From Tubiluchus corallicola (taxonomy: Eukaryota > Priapulida > Priapulimorpha > Priapulimorphida > Tubiluchidae): a stretch of 60,000 nucleotides of DNA. Made by a program: the position numbers and the translations under genes. The stretch spans positions 498,001 through 558,000 of the forward strand of contig JAQGDQ010000019.1 in the NCBI GenBank assembly GCA_030141605.1, given 5' to 3'. The notes below the pieces were generated by a model. It made no database searches. It was not told the DNA's origin and worked only from the letters and a program-made list of their open reading frames with translations. This document shows, one piece after another, positions 50,389 to 60,000 of the stretch. Position 1 is the stretch's first letter, and each line of letters starts with the position of its first letter.

Positions 50389-51221
50389 GTTAAACAGTAC
50401 GCCATTTATTTCTGTATTGTATTTATTAAGATTTTGCTGTTCATGTACCTATTTTTGTTTATTCATTTGTCTTCGCAAACATTTCGATTATTAACTCCTT
50501 AAGTGTGCATTGTGTAATCTATACACTTAACGCATATATGTCTGAAATATAAACTAATAGTCAAACTAAAAATTTTAGTTTAGTCAATTAAAATGTGAGC
50601 TTTTTCATAGAAATGTTGTTGATATTCGTATTAATCCTATTTGTAATTGTAACAAATCTGGAGAGAATTACTCTCATGATATTGTTACATTTTTGACTGT
50701 GAAAACTGTGAAAGATCTCGTGTTATATTTATTGAACAAATGTTATATGATGAAATTGTATCTCGAAGTCAATTCGAAGATTCTACTGCTAAAGCCTTAT
50801 TAGAAACTGAGTATACTTCATCCAGAATCTGAATTAATATATAATATACTGCAAACATATGTTTTATCTACAAATAGATTTTCGTAACTTGAAATTCACT
50901 GTAGTAACAAGATTCTCTTTGCAAAGGGTCTTGGACATAGTGTTAACGCTTCAAATGCTATATAATACATAATATTTTATGTAATGGAAATGTTCTTTTG
51001 ATCATGATTGTGCCGTGTCTCATATTTAAATAAGCTAATAATAATAGGTCATGTGTAGTGTAACATTACATGTACAGTAATTTTGACTTGTTAATAACTT
51101 AACGTAACTTTGTACATAATAATACTATGGCACTGTATTAACATTGTGAAGATGCTTCCATCAGCTATACTGTCTTGTATGTTCGTGAAAAAATAAATAA
51201 AGTTTATATAAAGACACCAGA

Positions 51222-51441
51222 ATGCGCGCTAGTACATTACTTGCAAACACAATACCAGGAATATTTTATTATTAGTGACACTTGTTTGCGTCTGTACCAG
51301 TGGAAATTATGAAAAATGCTATATTTTCATGTCAGCTGATTAAATTTCATCATCAACTATATCAACCTTCTGAGTTTTGAAAGTCAAATATTGTGTTTCT
51401 TTAACTAGACTTTTTTCTGTACAGCATGTATTCACTCGTTT
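51222..51441 (+). repeat. Dispersed direct repeat, copy 2
   Basis: Second copy of the repeat at 50161-50388, with the same block order. Just before it, at 51189-51205, is AAAAAATAAATAAAG, a poly(A)-signal-like run. Confidence 0.7.
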
Positions 51442-51819
51442 AAAAAATACTGTAATTGCACTACCACCTGGCATAAAGCGCTTCTGCAGACTTTGACATC
51501 TATTCACAACACACTTTAATCCTTGCGACATCCAACCTTAGAACACTGCAGTATTGTTGACCCCTCCACCTTGGGAAGCTTCGCACGATGCCAATATATA
51601 ATATCTGGAGCATGATGCTCCCCTCCCATTCGTGCCTCACCTCTTGATCGGCATGCAGTTCTGCTTGTGTATGCATCACCAAGTTCTTCAGTAAACGGCA
51701 TCTCTAAAACGTTAATATAGCTGAACGTGTAACTGAATGTTCGGAACGAGTAATGAGTATTGCACTCTTTTCGTGTGTTCATGAGGAAGGGTTAAAAGTG
51801 GAGTAGTCACGGTGTATGT

Positions 51820-51900
51820 TCTCCCTCGCCAATACTGGTCTATGAATGCTATATAACCATCTGGGTACAATAACGACTCTGGGCAGTTTCATTCATACTG
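51820..51900 (+). repeat. Repeat block shared with 55.8 kb
   Basis: The TCTGGGCAGTTTCATTCATACTGCTC-type block (51877-51903, abbreviated) parallels TCTGGGTAGTTTCATCTACACGGCTG-type sequence after the 5S-like fragment at 55731-55830. This suggests both are copies of one dispersed repeat. Confidence 0.4.
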
Positions 51901-51959
51901 CTCTGTTTACTTCGTTAGGTTGGATTGTATATATGTAGAAGGTGGATAAGATATTTATG

Positions 51960-52025
51960 TGGGGCAATGGTTAATCTTAAGGCGTTAGTCTTGCTAATGA
52001 GCAAGGTCCGAATCTTGCCATAAAA
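51960..52025 (+). mobile_element. tRNA-like SINE remnant, second family
   Basis: GTGGGGCAATGGTTAATCTT, then GGCGTTAGTCTTGCTAATGA and a box-B-like AAGGTCCGAATCTTG, resembles a tRNA-derived SINE head (GTGGC-CAATGGTTA-CGC type) different from the TCTAGTGGTCA family. It is one copy, degenerate. Confidence 0.4.
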
Positions 52026-52951
52026 TATCAACGTTAAAAGGAAAGTATTTTAAAATATTTCCTAAAAAAACTTTCCATACAAAGTTACGTTACTTTGCAT
52101 TAACCTTACCTGTTTGAAAAACATGTGTAACTAGAAAAGAATATTCTTAGTACAGTAATTTAAATGTTCGCGCCAACTAGTAAAACGTTACTGACTCACC
52201 TTCCCACTGACGCACCACCGACTCACAAACAGCGTATTATCCAAACTGACAGGATAAAACAATTTATACTTTTGTTCTGTTACGAATTGTGCACTACAAA
52301 TTCTCTGATTTTTCCGAGTTTGACGCAATGTCATCTAAACTTGTTTCAAACAACTTTCTGATAAAATTGATGTGCCTAACGGTCATCGCGGGAGTTTAAA
52401 TTTTAAAATTTTGCACAGCGTTGCCGCTAATATATGCTCTGTGCGCAAAAACGTAGTATGTACGTGATGCAAAATTTCAAGACGAATTTTTTAGCTTTAT
52501 GTGAGTAAAGTTTTTTTGACGTTTAAGTAGGTTGAATAGCGAGCGGTTTTGAATGCTAGATTTTTAGCTTGCACTGGGCATGAAAAAATGAAAGCAATGG
52601 GGACAACTCAATCGCCAACTTTAATTTCAATAGGGCTTGACCCGTGGATGTAGTTTGTCAGAAGATCAACATGTCCAAGACCTCAGGTTGATCCATAATT
52701 ATTTTGGAAATTAAACCCAATAGTACAGGGAGCTGGATCAAAATACAGCAGCTTGATTTAATCACCAACAGCAACACCAGCACAAGCAGAAACAGCACCA
52801 TCATCACTACCTCTATCTGGAACACCAACAGAAGCAGCAAGCACCATCAGAAGCATCACCTGCAGCAGTTGGTGATGAAGCATTTGTTCTTCCTAGCGGG
52901 TAATCAAATTGATAGCCTTTCAAGGCACATGGTGTAGATTTATTCATAGCT

Positions 52952-53441
52952 GGCCAAAAAGCGTAAAACGGACAAAAAGAGCCAAGACATGTCCTCTCCT
53001 TATATTGTAGCGCGATCGAAATTAGAAGTATTTGATGTAAATAACCAGATTTTACTAAATGTACAAGACTGCCAAGCTGACATCCAATTCAAGTTACATT
53101 CTGCCGAGTCCAGTATGAAGAACTACACGTGTGTAGTAGGCCCAATTGCGCCCGACGTCAGTGTCAGTAAAGGTTTGCTTTCATTTTCATCCAAAAGCCC
53201 AAAGTTGGTGAAACGAGAGAAACTCGTGTTTATTTCACCGTCACTACACTCTTACAGAAGCGCAATTTTCTTCGGCCAAGCTGATTTCATCTGCATTGGT
53301 CTCTATGGTAACGAAGAAATGAACATCAGCTTAACGAAGTCGGGCATTGAAGCCATTGAGGCAAACAGGCGGAAAAATGATAGGCGGCCGAGGAGGAGCT
53401 TGGAATGCAAAAAAATCAGACTTTACACCAGTGGCAAATGA
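52952..53441 (+). CDS. Unrecognised ORF, possible terminal exon or retrocopy
   Basis: An uninterrupted frame of 163 codons follows an in-frame TAG at 52949-52951; the first ATG is at 52989, giving 150 residues. It begins LAKKRKTDKKSQDM, whose basic run looks like a nuclear localisation signal. A mixed, globular-looking body follows (SPYIVARSKLEVFDVN, a CxxD/CVVG stretch, FFGQADFICIGLYGNEEMN), and it ends in a very basic ANRRKNDRRPRRSLE tail. A poly(A) signal AATAAA lies about 65 bp past the stop (near 53503). TTTATTCATAG just before the frame could serve as an acceptor, so it may be a 3' exon of a gene; alternatively it is an intronless retrocopy. Upstream, 52760-52870, another frame reads Ala/Thr/Ser/Pro-rich sequence (TPAQAETAPSSLPLSGTPTE), which may belong to the same decayed gene. 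I cannot name a family. Confidence 0.4.
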
Positions 53442-53577
53442 AGCGGTGGTGTCCGAAAGAAATTAAGCTAAAACTTGTTAGTAATAACCCAAGGATTACT
53501 CAAATAAAAGTAAAGAATTAATTATTCCATTACTCCATAGCAGTATTCAGATCAGACTATAGCATGTCTTAATTACA

Positions 53578-53790
53578 AGGGGCTGTGTGGTCTAACTGAT
53601 AATCACGATAGCGCCAAACGTTGTATTATCTTAGTAAAAATATTCTAATTAATTATATCGTAATTTGGTGAGCTACTGGGACTGTGTTAAGACTTGCCAT
53701 AATCACAAAGAGCTGTGTGGTTTAGTGGTCATGGTGTTGAACGTAATCCAAAAGTTTGTGGTTTGAGTGGTTCGATTTCTTAATTTTTCT
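53578..53790 (+). mobile_element. Composite tRNA-derived SINE, two partial copies
   Basis: A truncated head GGGGCTGTGTGGTCTAACTG lies at 53579-53598. A second head starts at 53710 with box A TGGTTTAGTGG (53718-53728) and a box-B-like GGTTCGATTTC (53769-53779). Just upstream of the second head, 53660-53709 carries the GGTGAGCTACTGGG module also seen upstream of the 44.9-kb copy. Confidence 0.55.
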
Positions 53791-53957
53791 TTCAATTTGT
53801 CAAACAAAAATGCAGGTAGAAGTTTTTCACTTTTTTCTTCAATGTGTGAAACTAAATTTGAGCGAAAGGAGGGCAACGTGAGATAATCTGGTCTAAGCCT
53901 GGATTTGAGCCAAGTTTAATCAACGCCTTCAGATTAATGGACTAGTACAATTTGGTA

Positions 53958-54165
53958 GGTCTTAACATAATCACAGCAGCTCACCAACCAATCCAACGTT
54001 TCGAATTGTTAATTTATGCACGTTACTAAAGTAACAATTACTTTCCAATTATATTGAGCAGTCCTTAGTGGTCCTGGCAGGCATTAATTCAAATAACTCA
54101 CCAACTAATTCAACATTGCCAAGTGTCACTTTACGCACGTCAAAGTAATCACTAACTAATTACAT
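53958..54165 (-). repeat. Two inverted copies of the SINE-associated module
   Basis: On the minus strand, 54045-53958 and 54152-54090 both contain a GTAATTACTTT / GTGATTACTTT block, then ACGTGC, and end in TTGGTTGGTGAGCTGC or TTAGTTGGTGAGTTAT. This is the same layout as 44835-44913 on the plus strand. The two lie in tandem about 50 bp apart without a clear tRNA head between them. Confidence 0.55.
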
Positions 54166-54879
54166 TAGTTTTTTATAAATAATTTGGAGTCTAAAATTAT
54201 CTGTCTGTAGTTAATTAACTATTTATCGCAACAGTTGAATGGCGTTAATGCACGCTAGGTATATAAATATTAATACAATGTTTTAAAGTTGGTAAAATGA
54301 TAAAACAGTAACCGCTTTTCAATGGGGATCAGGAGTGGCGTTTTTCTAGTCTGTAGGTACAGGTTTTTCCCAATGTTTTCAACTCTGTCACAGCTCAGGG
54401 CGGCTGGGACCCTCATTCAATTTCTAATGGCGTATAAACGAAATGGCCATGTTGGCAATCTCTAACAGCTGTACACGTATAGCCACATCTTTTGTTTTTG
54501 TTCAATACTGCAGTAAATTTGCCACGGTAATAAAATGCGACAAATGTCTTTTCCTTCCGTTTTGTGAATTAATCAAAGTTTTCCGCTCGGCTTGCTTATA
54601 GTTTTTGTATTAAATGGCGGTTCAGCTTTGAGACACATTATTATTTACTGTGAAATTTTGTAGGACTGAATTCTGATAAATCATTCCGACCTATTCCGAA
54701 ATCGTACCAAACGCATGGTGTATGGATATTAAAGCCTATTTAAAACTTAATACTTATTATTAACGTATTATTTTTCGCTAACCTAACCTATTGTTCCCAT
54801 TCACAAAGCTATTTATTTATCCTTCTCATCTTAGTTCCAACTGTGTATAATCGGCACAGTTGTCTCTTAACTGCGCCTT

Positions 54880-55270
54880 CCGTTTCTTTTTTCTTCATTG
54901 AAGGTCTTTTTCTCTTTCCTTTCCATTTTTCTTCTTGTTTCTTTTCATTTTTCGTTTTATTTTGCCTATTCTTCTCCCTCTTTTCTGTTTTTTCTTTCTC
55001 ATCATTCTTTCTATCTGTCTTTCTCTTCTTTTTTGATTCTAGTTCTTTAGCTTATTTTTGCATTATGTTAACTTTCGCGTTATTTCCCTTCCCTTGTTTC
55101 TTTTTCCTCTTTCTTCGCTTTTCGTTTTCCTGTTCTTCTTTGTCTTCTTCTTTTTCTTCCCTTACTCCTACTTTTGTTTTATCTTTCTCAATTTTGCTTT
55201 TTCAGCTTTTTTATCATTTTGTTTTTCTTTTATTTTTTATTATTCTATTCTTCTTTCTGCCCTTTTCCGC
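54880..55270 (+). repeat. Pyrimidine-rich tract
   Basis: About 390 bp made almost entirely of C and T on the plus strand (TTTTCTTC, CTTTCC, TTCTTT units) with scattered purines. The 143- and 77-codon Phe/Ser/Leu-rich frames over it are compositional artefacts. It is not a simple tandem repeat of one unit. Homopyrimidine/homopurine DNA of this length can form triplex (H-DNA) structures. Confidence 0.85.
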
Positions 55271-55730
55271 CTAATAATTTTCTTCTCTTAGAGCGGCACA
55301 CGATCACCCGGTCATTATGGTGCGATCCGATGACTGTTGTTACATAGCCTTCCGTTCTCATCAGAAGCCTAATCACCAGCATGAACACATGTACAAAATC
55401 AACTACACCGCCATTCCGCGCCTTGATTGGAAAATAATTGTAGGTTTCAAGTGCTCAACTCTATAACTTGCTACCGCTTGACACATGGCTAATTTGCCTC
55501 TCCATTAAAGCACTCATGCAAAGTATTACTTATGCTGGCTGCTGCTTGTGTCAGGGCTTCTCGAAAATAATTCTAGAAATAATAATTAATCGCGCTTCGT
55601 TGCATTATTTTATGGAAAATTGCCTTTGAAACAGTCCTTAGAGCATCTTTTTATGGGTTGTGTTATTTTTGCATTTGAGTGGCTAATGTAATAGCAAAGT
55701 TGGGATGGCATCATAGTGTGTCCTTTTTAA

Positions 55731-55850
55731 ACGAAGTTGAGCAATGCTGGACTTCTGCTTAGGACTTCCAATGCGGGTTAAGTTGTATTTGGGTGGGTGA
55801 CCGCCGGGAAAGCTGTCTCTGGGTAGTTTCATCTACACGGCTGCCTCCTG
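55731..55850 (+). repeat. 5S rRNA-like fragment, probable 5S-derived SINE
   Basis: GAAGTTGAGCAATGCTGG (55733-55750) matches the box A region of 5S rRNA. GGGTGGGTGACCGCCGGGAA (55790-55809) matches its box C, in the correct order but with about 15-20 extra bases between. The remaining 5S sequence on either side is missing, so it is not a functional 5S gene. A downstream block is shared with 51820-51900, which suits a SINE body attached to a 5S-type head. Confidence 0.5.
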
Positions 55851-56895
55851 CTTAACGTATTGCCTCCTGCCAAGTTATCTTCTTGAGAAAAGGCCCATAG
55901 AGCTCTGAACGTGGTTTAACAAACGAACATGGACCTCTGTTGTCTCAGATCTTAGAAGATTATCGTAAGCGATTCCGTAGCCTCCGGTTCCGCCATAACG
56001 AATAAACATTAGCAAATAGGCTCTGCTGTTGAGTGCTGAATTGTGCCTTTGCACTCACCGAATTGTGTGCAAAAATTGTCAACTTTCGCTAATCTATGCA
56101 AATTTGTACGCTAACAGAAATCGTTTTTCGTCATATTTTGTCCCTATGACAGTAATTTCATCCATTCCTCGCAATGTCAGTGATGTAAGCTTTGTATCCC
56201 AGCTTTCATTTAATATTTCAGTGTGAGCTAAAAAATAAAAACAGCAAATCATTATTCGGTAATAGTCTTGAAATAAAGCGAAGGACATTCGGCAGATTAT
56301 GATAGAATTCTATAATTAACTCCTAACCGTCATCAGCACTCTTGGGAAGATATTACGAGGCTGGCTACGCGCTGATAACGTGTAATATAAACTGAGAACG
56401 AAGAATGAATCCTCAAGATTTATTGAACTACGGCATAATTGCATTGAAGCGTTATGCACACACTTGCCTGCTGTTATATTGCCCTTGTAAATAAAAAATT
56501 ACCAGTTAATTTCTACGCCAGTTATAGGACGTTCAATTACCACTTCAATTTGCTCGACAAGAAAACTTCAAAAATTTGAAGATGAATTTAATTGTGTGGT
56601 TATCTGTGTTAATAGCCAAAAAATTACTTTCATAAACGGTTTATCAATTGCTGTGTTCGTAGCGATTATTCATTCGTATATTCAGCTGGATTTTTGCCTT
56701 ATAGGAAGTGGTTATAAACACGTTAGTTTTACAGTTTTGCGTTCATAAAATGTTCTTTTTAGGCTCACGAAAATCAAGAGGGAAAAATTATTACACCTAA
56801 TACTTTTTAAAATACTACCAGAAAAAAGTTTGAACATTTTTTAGTAAAAGGTTAAAATTTGCTCGAATGTCGGAGCAAGTATAATTATTATAATT
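55851..56895. other. Non-coding stretch
   Basis: Opposed 64-65-codon frames near 56.03-56.29 kb mirror each other across strands and carry no motif. Nothing is supported. Confidence 0.4.
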
Positions 56896-57365
56896 CGCGA
56901 GCTGATAGAGATTCATATTACGTCTCGCGTGCAAAAGTTTGTATGCTAGAATCCACTGATAGTCGATCGGAAATCACTTATTAGTTTGGTCACTTTTCTT
57001 AAGATTTTGAATTGGAGCCCTAAGTAGAGTCCCGGAGTCCACTTTTAGGGTGCCCCATACGTAATTCACCAATTTAAAAACTTATCAGTGGCCAATAAGT
57101 GATCTCCATGGCCAAGTTCATTGTTTAAAACTACTGGTCTTTATTCAGCAAGATCTAAAGAACATTCTCTTAAAAGATTTCGCTGATGTACTAAAAATGT
57201 AATTTAAATTGATTTGCGGGGTACTTTCAGGGGCTCCCTCTACCTAGGGTTCCAGTTTTTACCTCCCCGGGTGACCAATAAGTGATCTCCAATAGACTAT
57301 CATTGGATTCCAGTACTTAAGCCTTTTGTACGCAAGATGTAATATAAAATCTCTGTCAAGCTCCG
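56896..57365. mobile_element. MITE with long terminal inverted repeats
   Basis: The left arm 56896-56993 and right arm 57271-57365 are inverted copies over about 95 bp. Paired blocks include AGAGATT..ATATTAC, GCAAAAG / GTACAAAAG, AGAATCCA / GGAATCCAATGATAG and ATCACTTATT..GGTCAC. A third copy of the inner motif (CCAATAAGTGATCTCCA) lies inside at 57092-57108. The centre is G/C-richer (GGGGCTCCC-type). No transposase. No certain target duplication was found, so the superfamily is unassigned. Confidence 0.72.
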
Positions 57366-60000
57366 GTAGACTATTAAAAATCTCAGGAACTGATGAAAGC
57401 TGGAGGCTAAGCAAACTGTCGAAAATGCCCTTCCCCCACTATGGTAATATGAAGAACTGTATACGAAACTGGCTTCCAGTAGTATGTGGCGTATATATCG
57501 TCCGTGCCTAGGGGTAATGGACTTGTTTAGCGTGCCTAGTCTACCAACTCAGGTCCAGCTGACAGCTGCTTTGAATGATAGGAATTTAGGGCGGGTAAAT
57601 AAGCTGTGTTGGCTGAATCTAGGCTTGATATGTCGGTGTTATTACAGAATCAAGCAGTGTTAATGATGTGGAACGAAGCTGCATGTTACAGGCTTACTGA
57701 ATGCATCTGAACAGGCGAATCATTGCCCGCACAGGCGTGATTAATTAACTGCATGACGTTGATACTGTTCCACTTAATTAGGCTATTTTAGCCTCGGTTG
57801 TTTTTTTTTTACGAAAAATAATAATTATTATTAGTTATTGGGAGTTTTGAAAATGATAGTCGGGTTCTAGTTTGGATTGCTGGAGTTGAAACACCATGCA
57901 AATTTATAATACACATTTAAAAATAATGCCAGCATAAAAACAAAGCGAAATACGTATTATCTTCATTCCCTAATAAAATGCTTATATTTTCAAGTGGATA
58001 AAAACTTGTCATATCTATTTTCCGTAAGGTTTGAATTTTAATCTGTCCATTTTAAAACTATAATCGAGATTCTTTAATGTAATTTTATGTGGGATCCTAG
58101 AATTTAACAAGTTTGTCATTCATTTCAATTCAGGTGTTGGTTTTCACTATAAAGGTATGGCATTTTTGCAACATTTGTGAGTAAAATAAGCGAGTTTGCA
58201 CTTTGCACTTTGCACGTGACCTACCGGGTTGGTAGGGAATTCTTTTTCAAGGTAAAACGTGTTTTTGTCTGTAAAAGTATGGTCCAAATACAACACTATT
58301 GCCCAGTTTCGAAATCACTTCGACGTGCTTGCAATAAACAGCCAGGTAAAAAGCGTTGTATTTTGAGCAAGAAATTCGCTCTTTTCTGCATCATTCATCT
58401 ATAGTTATATCATCTTGATCACCTGAGTCTGCTGACGCACAATCTCAGATGCTATTATTATATTTAAAAGCACTATTATTCCTCATCCTCATAGCAGAGT
58501 TTGATAAGGAATCATGGCAACGGCTTTATCAGCTTAATGCGAATGGATTTATAGCTTGCACGAGTTGCAGGCGAGCAGAATCGCTTGCAGGATTCGCTGA
58601 TTCCCGAGTCTGACAAATGTAGCAAATAAACTGCAACTGCAAATCCCGCGCATTCTGTGGGCATTTTTGTGCGCATTCTGATCTTGGACATTTGGAAAGA
58701 ATAATCTTTTCGATTTTTTTATTTTCTTCTTTACATTTCTGCTCATTTCTCCGTTTTGATATTAATGCGACAGATTTTTAGCTCGTTTGATACTCTGATG
58801 AAAAACTCGTCATCATGATTAGTGGACGATGATGGTCTACATTGTACAGCTACATTGTCACTCGTGAAGTGTCTTTGACAAACCACTTATATACTTTTAT
58901 TAAACTGGCCTTGTGAAATGCAGAAAATTAGACAGAACACTGCTATGTCTTTAAATGACGAGTGTCTTTAAATGTACTTAACTTAACAAAGAAAAATGTT
59001 TGATAGTGTTTAATTTTTTTTGTTTGAAATTGAAATATGTAAATTAAATTAACGTTAAACTTAGAATGAGTTAAACAAAAGTAATACCAATCATCATCAT
59101 CACCATCACTTTGATTTCCATCGTTGTATTATGACCATCATCATCACTATGGACAGTTGTCTTTCTAGGTATAAAACATTTCAGTTGATCTTGACATTAT
59201 GTGCATGTTCTTGGGAACTGATAAGTTCACACAAAAAAGCTTATATACATCTTATGGAAGCCAGAAAGTGCAATGAAGGTAAGGATTAAGTACTTAGTGT
59301 AGCTGTGTTTAGGGATCTATAGATGCGGTCAGTGTAGTGAAGTGCTGGGAAGCCATTATATTACATAGACTCGCTGACAGTACGGTGAAGTTAATTCAAC
59401 GTGGCACACGTTTCTCTGATTATCAGTCTCTTGCGGAAGCTAGTTAAACGCAGCATCAAGGATTCGTTTAATCTGACAGAAATCCCTTAGGAATGCAAGA
59501 CTTTCACTTTGATCGACTTAACGTATCCCGTGAAAATAAATTCCAGACCAGTCCAGCAGGCGTGGAAATCCACAAATCTTTTTTTTGCGCTGTAGAAACG
59601 GTTCTATTGAAGTGTTTCTCTGACGGACACGAAATGACAAGGCGCCCCTTGAGTGGCTGCTGCCAGTAATATTACTGACGATGGTTAAAGACGATGACTA
59701 CGATTAATTTTTTATTCATTTCGGCATTCTGCCATCAGTATCCTTCACTGATGTGTAGATGCTACAGTATGGATGGTTGTGGTAGATCAACAAACCTAGC
59801 TCATACAACGCTGCTGCTGCTGATGATGATGATGATTGTGATGTCGTCACTGATCAAAGAAACAGGGATTATACAGTGTACAATGTATTATACACCGTAC
59901 AATGATAAAATTCCTATTTCCCGCAGATCAGATTTATACATTTTTAAAAGAGCCAGTGTAAATAAAAAGTTTCTTGAGTGGTTGCTTTTTTGTAACCTGC
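57366..60000. other. Non-coding stretch with small repeats
   Basis: It contains interrupted (ATC)n at about 59092-59150, (GCT)n-(GAT)n at 59810-59836, and a two-copy 20-bp tandem (TTATACAGTGTACAATG / TTATACACCGTACAATG) at about 59870-59904. No coding exon was recognised on either strand. Confidence 0.45.

Noticed and set aside
54843-55291. A 143-residue Phe/Ser/Leu-rich frame that looks like a membrane protein
   Set aside because: It lies over the pyrimidine tract; composition alone produces hydrophobic Phe/Leu/Ser codons and no stops.

Overview
This window is animal (metazoan) genomic DNA: strongly A+T-rich by eye, gene-poor, with spliced coding exons bounded by GT..AG introns, long non-coding stretches, microsatellites and decayed eukaryotic transposable elements (hAT, pogo, LINE, tRNA-derived SINE). 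There is nothing prokaryotic here: no operons, ribosome binding sites or CRISPR arrays. Most short open frames are chance frames in non-coding DNA or translated microsatellites. I cannot name the species; the content fits an invertebrate.

Positions 1-5783, minus strand: the 5' half of a Dispatched (DISP1-like) gene, a sterol-sensing-domain/RND-fold membrane protein that releases lipid-modified Hedgehog. Four exons join with consistent phases: the start exon (ATG at 5701-5699), the TM1 exon (4875-4998), a loop exon with a dibasic furin-like site (3772-4003), and one very large exon (1-2266) that runs off the window. The largest intron of the four-exon segment carries a complete hAT-type MITE with an 8-bp target duplication.

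Positions 5.8-42.6 kb: mostly non-coding. It holds diverged tandem and direct repeats (8.5-9.1 kb; 9.95 and 11.2 kb), two related fold-back elements (10.2-10.7 and 33.4-33.6 kb), a 970-bp pogo-like element with perfect 25-bp TIRs that encodes only a broken DNA-binding half of a transposase (12.77-13.74 kb), three related hAT-type sequences (2.8, 16.9 and 30.0 kb), two LINE reverse-transcriptase fragments (24.9 and 36.3 kb), a possible broken coding segment (20.06-20.71 kb) and trinucleotide microsatellites (29.1 and 38.3 kb).

Positions 42.6-43.5 kb, plus strand: a likely promoter (CCAAT box plus a YY1-like ATGGCGGC) and two 5' exons of an unrecognised gene, the second with an ATG, an upstream in-frame stop and a good donor. 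The rest of that gene was not found.

Positions 44-60 kb: clusters of a tRNA-derived SINE with an unusual shared upstream module (44.4-45.0 and 53.6-54.2 kb), a (CATA)n microsatellite (46.5 kb), a 0.2-kb direct repeat pair (50.2 and 51.2 kb), an unrecognised 150-residue ORF with a nearby poly(A) signal (53.0-53.4 kb), a 0.4-kb pyrimidine tract (54.9-55.3 kb), a 5S-rRNA-like fragment (55.7 kb) and a long-TIR MITE (56.9-57.4 kb).

No convincing new biological system is visible. The best leads are the unusually short Dispatched N-terminus with its furin-type site, the DNA-binding-domain-only pogo element whose end motif is repeated internally, and the composite SINE family.
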